A stretch of 64,000 nucleotides of DNA, from NCBI RefSeq assembly GCF_035195345.1, contig NZ_CP136574.1, positions 1,541,871 through 1,605,870 of the forward strand, in the 5' to 3' direction. Under the pieces are notes generated by a model, which saw only the letters and a list, made by a program, of their open reading frames with translations, did no database searches and was not told where the DNA came from. This DNA comes from Flavobacterium sp. (GTDB taxonomy: Bacteria > Bacteroidota > Bacteroidia > Flavobacteriales > Flavobacteriaceae). The translations under genes and the position numbers were made by a program. Below are positions 1 through 6,366 of the stretch, piece after piece (position 1 is the stretch's first letter; each line of letters starts with the position of its first letter).

Positions 1-1014
1 GACACGTGATGATTGATCATTTGTTAAATCAATTGATAAGTTAGATGGTAAATATGATTCTTTTGCTTTTTCTAATTTTTCTTTTACTTGTTCGATGGCA
101 GAAATCATGTTTTGATTAGAACGTTTTTTTACGTTTAGCATTACAACCTCTTTGCCAGATTCGCGTGCGTATGTTGTTTTTTCTTTTTCTTTGAAACGAA
201 CAACGGCGATATCTTTTAGGTAAACAGTTCCGCCGTAAGATTTTACAATTACGTTTTCTAATTCTTTTGGATCTTTAATTTCCCCAACAATTCTGATATT
301 ATTTCGCGAACCTTGAGAAATTAAATTTCCGCCAGAAAGTGTCATGTTTTCATATTTTACCGCATTCTGAATTTCATCGAAAGAAACTTGTGCTGCTGTC
401 ATTTTGAATATATCTACAGCAATTTCAACTTCTTTATCGTCAACTCCAAGTATATCTACTTTTTTAACTTCAGGTATTTCTTCAATATCATCTTGAAGCA
501 ATTCTCCGTATTTTTTTAATTGTTGAGTCGTATAATTTCCTTTCAAATTAATGTTTAAAATAGGCACTTCTTCCGAAATGTTCAATTCAAAAACACTTGG
601 TTCTACCTTACTACCATTATCTAAATTTGGCCAATCGGTATCTGCTTTTATAACATCTACCTTGTCTTTTACTTTAGTTTTAGCATCTTCAATACCAACG
701 TTATCACTAAATTCAACAATGATCATTCCATAATCTTGGAATGAACTTGACGTAATTTTTTCTACACCAGAAATATTTTTAATTTCTTTTTCTAATGGTT
801 TTACAATTAGTTTTTCAACATCTTCGGCAGAATTTCCAGGGAAAACAGAAGAAATGTAAACTTTGTTCTCTATAATTTCTGGAAAATCCTCACGAGGCAT
901 TGTTACATAGGCAATGATACCTGTAATAACAATTAGCAATGTCAAGATATATACTGTAACTCTATTGTCTACAGCCCAACTCGATATTCCGAATTCTTTA
1001 TTTTGATTACTCAT
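1..1014 (-). CDS. RND efflux transporter permease, N-terminal part (cut by window edge)
   Basis: This is the first 338 residues of an inner-membrane RND pump; the gene continues past the left edge of the window. The ATG at 1014 begins MSNQNKEFGI and is followed by a hydrophobic segment at about residues 19-38 (YILTLLIVITGIIAYV), which matches the first transmembrane helix of AcrB/MexB-type pumps. The long soluble stretch after it fits the periplasmic porter domain, with typical phrases such as VFPGNSAEDVEKLIVKPLEKEIK and DIAVVRFKEKE. It is the last visible gene of an operon that runs tetR, tolC-like, membrane fusion protein, pump, so the system should export drugs, bile-like detergents or other toxic compounds by proton antiport. 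The substrate cannot be told from the sequence. It lies 66 bp downstream of the fusion protein gene. Confidence 0.93.
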   Translation of the reverse strand, partial: MSNQNKEFGISSWAVDNRVTVYILTLLIVITGIIAYVTMPREDFPEIIENKVYISSVFPGNSAEDVEKLIVKPLEKEIKNISGVEKITSSSFQDYGMIIVEFSDNVGIEDAKTKVKDKVDVIKADTDWPNLDNGSKVEPSVFELNISEEVPILNINLKGNYTTQQLKKYGELLQDDIEEIPEVKKVDILGVDDKEVEIAVDIFKMTAAQVSFDEIQNAVKYENMTLSGGNLISQGSRNNIRIVGEIKDPKELENVIVKSYGGTVYLKDIAVVRFKEKEKTTYARESGKEVVMLNVKKRSNQNMISAIEQVKEKLEKAKESYLPSNLSIDLTNDQSSRV

Positions 1015-1030
1015 ATATTTTTGTTTCAAA

Positions 1031-1071
1031 TTTCAGGTTTAAGTGTTATAACAACAACTTGGAACCTGAAA
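1031..1071. repeat. Inverted repeat in the spacer between the fusion protein and pump genes
   Basis: TTTCAGGTT at 1031-1039 is the reverse complement of AACCTGAAA at 1063-1071. The word TTTCAGGTTT also occurs twice at 60641-60664. The spacer may form a weak hairpin within the efflux operon mRNA, but it has no T-run and is not a convincing terminator. Confidence 0.5.
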
Positions 1072-1080
1072 CAATTATTT

Positions 1081-2208
1081 TTAGAAATTAAGTTTCATTC
1101 CTTCGGAAATAGTATTCACGCCTTCCGTTACAATAAGATTATTTGCTGATAATCCGCTTAAAATTTCTGTTACATTATCTGATGATTTTCCAACTTTTAC
1201 TATTATTTTTTTAGCAATTCCTTTTTTACCAATTACATTAGTTACAATAAAAACAAATTTATTTTTCTCACCATCTTCTTGAACTACGTTTGTAGGAACA
1301 ACAATTGCATCTTTTACTGTATAATCTATGATTTTAAGTTTTGCAACTTGATTTGGTCGTAATAAATTATCAGGATTTGGAACACTAACTTCAATACCAA
1401 AACTTCTGTTATTTGGATTAATGTAATTCCCTACTTGTCTTACTCTTCCTTTATATGTTTTTCCTAATGAAGTTAAAAAAACATCTACTTCGGTGCCAGC
1501 TTTCAATTTTCCAATGTAGGTTTCAGGAACAGATGTGGTAACATACATGTTTGATAAATTTACAATTCTCATTAATCCTTGAGGGCTAGGAGACACCACT
1601 TGTCCACGTTCAACAAAAACTTCATCAATTGTACCAGAAAATGGTGAAAGAATTAATGTTTTTGCTAATTGAGCTTTCATGTGAGCTACAGATTTTTGAG
1701 CCGAAATCATTTGTGTTTGAGCTTGTAAATATTGAATTTCTGAACCAATTTTTTTGTCCCAAAGATTTTTCTGCCTTTCAAATGTGGTTTTTGCAAGTGT
1801 ATATTGATTTTCAATACTAGCTAATTGTTGCGACATTCCGGCATCATCAACTTTCCCTAAAATTTGGCCTTTTGAAACTCGTTGACCAGCTTTTACATTT
1901 AACGAAGTTAAAGTTCCACTAAATTCTGGTTGGACTAAAATATTTTCTTTTGTATTTATATTTCCTTGAATTTCTAAATAATGATTAAAAACGGTGTCTT
2001 TTAAAGTTAAAACAGAAACTAATGCTTCAGATTCTTCTGCTTTGTCACCTTTGTTTAAAACGGCGTCAATTTTTGCTAATTCGGCTTGAATGTCTGACTT
2101 TCTGTTTTTTAATTCTGTAATGTTTTCTTCCTTTATTAAATCATCTGTAGATTTTCCACCACAAGCGAATAATAATAGACTTGTTGCTACTAATATTATT
2201 TTTCTCAT
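1081..2208 (-). CDS. RND efflux periplasmic adaptor (membrane fusion) lipoprotein
   Basis: This is the periplasmic adaptor that bridges an RND pump and a TolC-like outer membrane channel. The N-terminus has a lipoprotein signal ending in the lipobox LFAC, so Cys16 should be acylated. A coiled coil follows at about residues 22-55. The split biotinyl/lipoyl-like domain is seen in the half-motif VKAGQRVSKGQILGKVDD (about 105-122) and again in LILSPFSGTIDEVFVERGQVV (about 185-205), with a helical hairpin between them. A beta-barrel domain (YIGKLKAGTEVDVFL) and a C-terminal membrane-proximal domain complete the HlyD/AcrA fold. Its 375 residues are normal for the family. It starts 21 bp after tolC-like and precedes the pump gene, which fits a tripartite efflux operon. 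Confidence 0.93.
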   Translation of the reverse strand: MRKIILVATSLLLFACGGKSTDDLIKEENITELKNRKSDIQAELAKIDAVLNKGDKAEESEALVSVLTLKDTVFNHYLEIQGNINTKENILVQPEFSGTLTSLNVKAGQRVSKGQILGKVDDAGMSQQLASIENQYTLAKTTFERQKNLWDKKIGSEIQYLQAQTQMISAQKSVAHMKAQLAKTLILSPFSGTIDEVFVERGQVVSPSPQGLMRIVNLSNMYVTTSVPETYIGKLKAGTEVDVFLTSLGKTYKGRVRQVGNYINPNNRSFGIEVSVPNPDNLLRPNQVAKLKIIDYTVKDAIVVPTNVVQEDGEKNKFVFIVTNVIGKKGIAKKIIVKVGKSSDNVTEILSGLSANNLIVTEGVNTISEGMKLNF

Positions 2209-2229
2209 ATCTAAATTTATTTATAGTTG

Positions 2230-3573
2230 TTAGTTTAATATTTTTTCTAATGTTGCTTTTTTGTTTATTATTTCAAGCATAGCTTGTAAAACTTCTTGTT
2301 GAGCAGTATATAATTGTTTTTGTGCATCGGCAAAGTCAAAACTCGACGATAAACCTTCTTTAAATTTTATTTGTTGTTTACTTTCAATGCGCTCAGCCAA
2401 TTTCAAATTAGATTGAGCATTTTGAAATTGATTAATACTATATTCATAATCACTTTTTGCTTTTTGATGTTCCAGTTTTAAATTTTGCTCTTTTTCTTTT
2501 AATTGTGTCTGTGATTTTTCTAATTCTAATTTAGCTTGTTGTACCCTTGAGCTTCTTGCGCCACTGCTAAAAATAGGAACATTTAAACCAATCCCTATAT
2601 TTGAGTAGTTACTCCATTTTTGATCTGAATTAAAAAATGTAAATTCGTTTGAAAACGCATTGTATCCAAAATTTACCTGAGCACCTATTGATGGTAATTC
2701 TTTGCTTTTTTCTAATTTTACCATTAATTTTTTACTTTCTTCCATGTTTTTACCAATTTGATAATCGATATTCTTATTTACATCAAATTCAGAAGTTAAA
2801 ACTTGTAAATCGATATTATTTTCAGTTAATGAGCTTAATTTTTCAGTTAAAAAAACTTCATTTTCTAAATCAATTCCTAACAATAGTTTCATCATATTTA
2901 AAGCAATAACCCTTTGTTTTGTTACATTATCTAAAGCATTATTTACCGAATTTAAAGTGATTTGAAGCTGTTCTACATTTTCTTCTTCAATTAGTCCGTT
3001 TTTAAAAATTTCTTTAGTGTCTGAAAGAATTTTTTCTAAAACAACTTTATTTTTATTAATTATTAAAATGCTTTCATCTGCTAAAAGCACATTCCCGTAT
3101 GCGTTAATTACAATTTCTTTAATTTCTTGATTGGTTTTTTCTTTTGCGTTTTCGGAAATTTTTAAATATGTTTTAGCCGATTGTAACCCCACTAGATATG
3201 AACCATCAAAAATTAACTGACTCAATGTTAAGTTACCAATTCCTAGGTGTTTTGTTCCAAAAGCCAATAAAGTAATTTCGTTTGGATCTGCTAATGGATT
3301 AAAAGAATTTGCTGCAGCACCTTGTTTTTGAAACTCAAAGGTATTTTGATAATTTACAGATCCATTTATTTGTGGCAAACCCATAGTTGTGGTTTCCCAT
3401 TTTTTCTTTTTAGCTACTTCAATATCTCTATTTGTATTTTGTATAGAATAGTTGTTTTTAGTAGCATGTTCAATAGCTTGTTTCAAAGAAAACGAATACG
3501 ATTTTTTATCACTTTCCTGAGCATTGATAATAGTAGTTAGCAATAGTATTGCGAGTAATAGTTTGTTTTTCAT
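2230..3573 (-). CDS. TolC-family outer membrane efflux protein
   Basis: This is the outer membrane channel component of the tripartite efflux system. It has an N-terminal signal peptide (LLLAILLLTTIINAQ). Long amphipathic helices rich in Lys, Glu and Gln occur in two similar halves, as expected for the OEP repeat of TolC. Phrases such as YQIGKNMEESKKLMVKLEKSKELPSIGAQVNFGYN and the closing stretch LYTAQQEVLQAMLEIINKKATLEKILN are typical of this family. Its 447 residues are the usual length. It starts only 2 bp after the end of the tetR-like gene, so the two are almost certainly cotranscribed and probably translationally linked. Start choice is straightforward because the signal peptide begins at the ATG. 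Confidence 0.93.
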   Translation of the reverse strand: MKNKLLLAILLLTTIINAQESDKKSYSFSLKQAIEHATKNNYSIQNTNRDIEVAKKKKWETTTMGLPQINGSVNYQNTFEFQKQGAAANSFNPLADPNEITLLAFGTKHLGIGNLTLSQLIFDGSYLVGLQSAKTYLKISENAKEKTNQEIKEIVINAYGNVLLADESILIINKNKVVLEKILSDTKEIFKNGLIEEENVEQLQITLNSVNNALDNVTKQRVIALNMMKLLLGIDLENEVFLTEKLSSLTENNIDLQVLTSEFDVNKNIDYQIGKNMEESKKLMVKLEKSKELPSIGAQVNFGYNAFSNEFTFFNSDQKWSNYSNIGIGLNVPIFSSGARSSRVQQAKLELEKSQTQLKEKEQNLKLEHQKAKSDYEYSINQFQNAQSNLKLAERIESKQQIKFKEGLSSSFDFADAQKQLYTAQQEVLQAMLEIINKKATLEKILN

Positions 3574-3575
3574 GT

Positions 3576-4172
3576 CTATATAATTGGATTTTTAAGGTGT
3601 TTTTCTAATTCAATAATCCCAGCTAATGTTGCCATTGCTCTAATGTGATATTCTAATGCTTTCACTTCTAATTCATGAGCATCATTTTCTAGCATTGTAT
3701 TTTCATTAATGTTGAAAATTAAGGTGTAATAAAATTTTACGTAATTATCTATATCTAGATTTTCTCGGTATAAACCTTCATTAATCCCTTTAATAATATT
3801 TTGTCTAAAACAATCTTCACAAATACTTATTTGCTGGGTCAATACTTTATCATAAATTTCTGGATAGTGTTTTTTTAATTGATACAATGGAGAAGATTCC
3901 GCAGCTTTAAACATTTCTCTAAACATTCTTTTGATTTCAAAATTTTCTTCAATTGCGTTAAAGTTTTTAGACACAATTTTTTCAATAGTTTCATGCACTT
4001 CTTTATGAACCAATTCTACACTTTCTTCAATCAATACATCTTTATTACTAAAATACTTGTAAATCGTTTTTTTTGAAATACACATTTCGCAAGCAATATC
4101 GTCCATGGTGATGCTTTTGAAACCAAGTCTCAAAAACATTTCTTTCGCTTTGTTTATAATTTTATCTCTCAT
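3576..4172 (-). CDS. TetR/AcrR-family transcriptional regulator of the efflux operon
   Basis: This is a 198-residue DNA-binding repressor. The N-terminal TetR helix-turn-helix is clear at about residues 22-46 (SITMDDIACEMCISKKTIYKYFSNKDVL). The rest is an all-helical ligand and dimer domain with no close family signature. It is the first gene of the tolC/adaptor/pump operon, with 2 bp to the next gene, so it probably represses its own operon and is released by a pump substrate. A matching inverted repeat at 4225-4252 overlaps the promoter just upstream, which supports autorepression. The ligand is unknown. Confidence 0.92.
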   Translation of the reverse strand: MRDKIINKAKEMFLRLGFKSITMDDIACEMCISKKTIYKYFSNKDVLIEESVELVHKEVHETIEKIVSKNFNAIEENFEIKRMFREMFKAAESSPLYQLKKHYPEIYDKVLTQQISICEDCFRQNIIKGINEGLYRENLDIDNYVKFYYTLIFNINENTMLENDAHELEVKALEYHIRAMATLAGIIELEKHLKNPII

Positions 4173-4212
4173 TTTTACGAAAAAATCTCTTTTTAGATTT
4201 TAATTTCGGGTA

Positions 4213-4242
4213 CAAATATATACAGGAAACTTTTAACACCAA
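4213..4242 (-). promoter_or_regulatory. Promoter of the tetR efflux operon
   Basis: Read on the minus strand, TTG (4242-4240), a 19-bp spacer and TATATTTG (4220-4213) match the Bacteroidota housekeeping promoter TTG-N19-TAnnTTTG exactly. It lies about 40 bp upstream of the tetR start codon. Confidence 0.75.
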
Positions 4243-4252
4243 AATAGTTTCC
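4225..4252. promoter_or_regulatory. Candidate TetR operator (inverted repeat)
   Basis: GGAAACT at 4225-4231 and AGTTTCC at 4246-4252 form perfect 7-bp arms separated by 14 bp, with two further symmetric pairs inside. The repeat covers the -33 element and most of the promoter spacer of the tetR operon, an ideal position for repression by steric blocking. The 28-bp span is at the upper end for TetR dimers or would suit two dimers. Confidence 0.6.
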
Positions 4253-4332
4253 ATTGTTTTTACGAAAATTTAACATTTGATTAATTCGTTTAGTTTCGGA
4301 ATATTGAAGTATTTTAGCAAAAAATATAAGCA

Positions 4333-5307
4333 ATGCATTCTATATCCTTTTATCAAGAAAAAGTAAGCAATCATTTTTTACAAATTGTAGCTAATAAAGA
4401 GCCTAAAAATTTATACGAACCTATACAGTATATTTTATCACTTGGAGGAAAAAGAATGCGTCCTGTTTTAACTTTAATGGCAACAGAAGTTTTTAATGTA
4501 GATTGTGAAAAAGCCATTCCAGCTGCTACAGCGGTTGAAGTGTTTCATAACTTTTCTTTGATTCACGATGATATCATGGACGATGCTCCTTTGAGAAGAG
4601 GCAATCAAACCGTTCATGAAAAGTGGGATTTGAATACTGGAATATTATCAGGTGATGCAATGCTGATTTTGGCGTATCAATTTTTTGAAAATTATGAGCC
4701 AGCAACTTTCCAGAAATTAGCGAAATTATTCAGTAAAACGGCTTTAGAAGTTTGCGAAGGACAACAATATGATGTAGATTTCGAAACTCGTGACGATGTT
4801 ACAATTCCCGAATATCTAAAAATGATTGAATATAAAACAGCAGTTTTAGTAGGTGCTGCCATGAAAATGGGTGCAATTGTTGCCGAAACTTCTGATGAAA
4901 ATGCCAATTTGATTTATGATTTTGGACTGAATTTAGGAATTGCCTTCCAATTGCAAGATGATTATTTAGACGCTTTTGGAAATCCAGAAACCTTTGGAAA
5001 GCAAGTGGGAGGCGATATTATCGAAAACAAAAAAACCTATTTATACTTAAAAGCAATTGAGTTTTCTAAAGCAGAAGAAAAGCAAAAATTATTGCATTTG
5101 TTTTCGATTCAACCTTCAGAAAATACAGATAAAATAGAATCAGTAAAAGCTATTTTTAATTCTTCTGGAGCAAGTGAAGCTACTAAAAAAGCGATTCAAG
5201 ACTATACATTTAAAGCATTTGAAACCTTAGAAAAAATGGATGTCGAAGCTGAAAAGAAAGCTATTTTGAAAGCTTTTGGTGAGAATTTAATGGGAAGAAA
5301 CGTTTAA
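4333..5307 (+). CDS. Polyprenyl diphosphate synthase (trans-isoprenyl diphosphate synthase)
   Basis: This enzyme condenses isopentenyl diphosphate with allylic diphosphates to make geranylgeranyl or longer chains for menaquinone or other lipids. The hallmarks are GGKRMRP (residues 38-44), the first aspartate-rich motif DDIMDD with RRG after it (79-90), the conserved second lysine region and the second aspartate-rich motif in LQDDYLDAFG (about 207-216). Its 324 residues are normal. Product chain length cannot be fixed by eye; Phe lies five residues before the first Asp-rich motif, which in this family tends to limit chain length. It is transcribed away from tetR and is followed by a small conserved gene. 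Confidence 0.9.
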   Translation: MHSISFYQEKVSNHFLQIVANKEPKNLYEPIQYILSLGGKRMRPVLTLMATEVFNVDCEKAIPAATAVEVFHNFSLIHDDIMDDAPLRRGNQTVHEKWDLNTGILSGDAMLILAYQFFENYEPATFQKLAKLFSKTALEVCEGQQYDVDFETRDDVTIPEYLKMIEYKTAVLVGAAMKMGAIVAETSDENANLIYDFGLNLGIAFQLQDDYLDAFGNPETFGKQVGGDIIENKKTYLYLKAIEFSKAEEKQKLLHLFSIQPSENTDKIESVKAIFNSSGASEATKKAIQDYTFKAFETLEKMDVEAEKKAILKAFGENLMGRNV

Positions 5308-5346
5308 CAGTGTGCCAATTTATCAATTCGGTAATGTGTCAATTTT
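5308..5346. repeat. Short degenerate direct repeats after the prenyltransferase gene
   Basis: The spacer contains the near-copies TGTGCCAATTT and TGTGTCAATTT with related words between them. It is one of several spacers in this window made of small reiterated words and has no evident gene or terminator. Confidence 0.45.
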
Positions 5347-5354
5347 AAAATAAA

Positions 5355-5708
5355 ATGAATTTTGTAAACCCACAAAATATAGATGCTTTAATTTCGCAAG
5401 CCGAAGAAGAGCATTTGTACTTTAAATTGATTGAGCAAACCAACAAAGATTTTGCTTTGGCAAATGAATCTTTAGATGTGCCAACAAGTATTTTTCCGTT
5501 TGAATTTAAAAATTTGGTACAAGAAAAAATCTACAAACTCATTCAATACAAATTTGCTGAATACTTGAATTTACTTTATATCATTGATGTTCCAGAAGAT
5601 CAAATTAAAAAATTAGATGGCTCTGATTTGGTAGAATTATCAGAACAAGTTGCTTTTTTAGTGTTAAAACGCGAATGGCAAAAAGTATGGTTTCGGAATA
5701 AATACTAA
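5355..5708 (+). CDS. Small conserved hypothetical protein, acidic and helical
   Basis: I do not recognise a domain in this 117-residue protein. It is predicted cytoplasmic, with no signal peptide or membrane segment, and is mostly amphipathic helix with many Glu, Lys and Leu residues, ending in an aromatic basic tail (LKREWQKVWFRNKY). It follows the prenyl diphosphate synthase by 47 bp on the same strand and its last 4 bases overlap the convergent barrel gene. The coding potential looks real because the reading frame has the same codon character as its neighbours and no other frame competes. Function is unknown. Confidence 0.75.
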   Translation: MNFVNPQNIDALISQAEEEHLYFKLIEQTNKDFALANESLDVPTSIFPFEFKNLVQEKIYKLIQYKFAEYLNLLYIIDVPEDQIKKLDGSDLVELSEQVAFLVLKREWQKVWFRNKY

Positions 5709-6250
5709 AAAAACACCCTTACAAAAGGCATAAATGCTTCGGCATAAATATTGTCTCTGTCACGGTGTAAAACATTATACCGAACACCAAAAGTTACATT
5801 TTCATTGCGATAACCAGCACCTACAAATAAAGCGGTATTCCAAAAATCTTGCGAGTTGTTGCCAAAAGAATTATCATACGTTCTGTTGATGCGCAACTGT
5901 TCTAATTCAGTTGAAATTTGCAATTCTCTGATGGGCTGAAATAAGGCAATTATACTTCCTCCATACATATTAGCATTGTAAAAATCGCGTTGTTTTACAT
6001 AGTTGTATTGCAGTCCTAAACCTGCTGATAGATACTCGTTAAAATTATAAATAGCACTTGGAGCCACCATAATATCTGCGTAACCATTGCCAACTCCCAA
6101 ACCTAGTCCTCCTCCAAATTGTAAGTGGTTCCAAAAATCACTTTTTGTCTTGATTTCTTGGTTTTTTTGTGCATAAACTGCAATATTAAAACCAAACAAA
6201 AACACAATAGTTAGTAAAAATGTTAAATTTATTACAGAATTCTTTTTCAT
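5705..6250 (-). CDS. Small outer-membrane beta-barrel protein
   Basis: A signal peptide of about 28 residues ending ...FGFNIAVYAQ leads a mature protein of alternating hydrophobic and polar strands (FGGGLGLGVGNGYADIMVAPSAIY, FNEYLSAGLGLQYNYV, TALFVGAGYRNENVTFGVRYNVL). It ends in Phe-Phe, the C-terminal signature of outer-membrane barrels. At 181 residues it could form a barrel of about eight strands. It sits divergently beside sucA. As I recall, flavobacterial homologues in this position are often named alpha-ketoglutarate decarboxylase in databases; nothing in this sequence supports an enzymatic function, and the name was probably copied from the neighbour. Its real role is unknown. Confidence 0.8.
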   Translation of the reverse strand: MKKNSVINLTFLLTIVFLFGFNIAVYAQKNQEIKTKSDFWNHLQFGGGLGLGVGNGYADIMVAPSAIYNFNEYLSAGLGLQYNYVKQRDFYNANMYGGSIIALFQPIRELQISTELEQLRINRTYDNSFGNNSQDFWNTALFVGAGYRNENVTFGVRYNVLHRDRDNIYAEAFMPFVRVFF

Positions 6251-6294
6251 AAATCAATTTTAAAAAAATTAATGATATAAAAGTATAAAAATCC

Positions 6295-6326
6295 TTGAAA
6301 GATTATCATAAAATGTTTTACTTTTG
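6295..6326 (+). promoter_or_regulatory. Promoter of sucA
   Basis: TTG at 6295-6297, a 21-bp spacer and TACTTTTG at 6319-6326 match the Bacteroidota promoter consensus. Transcription should begin near 6333, so translation cannot begin upstream of that point. This decides the sucA start at 6367 against an in-frame TTG at 6295, which is the -33 element itself. Confidence 0.75.
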
Positions 6327-6366
6327 CGTAATATTTTTAATTAAAAGGTCTTTCAGACAACAAGAT

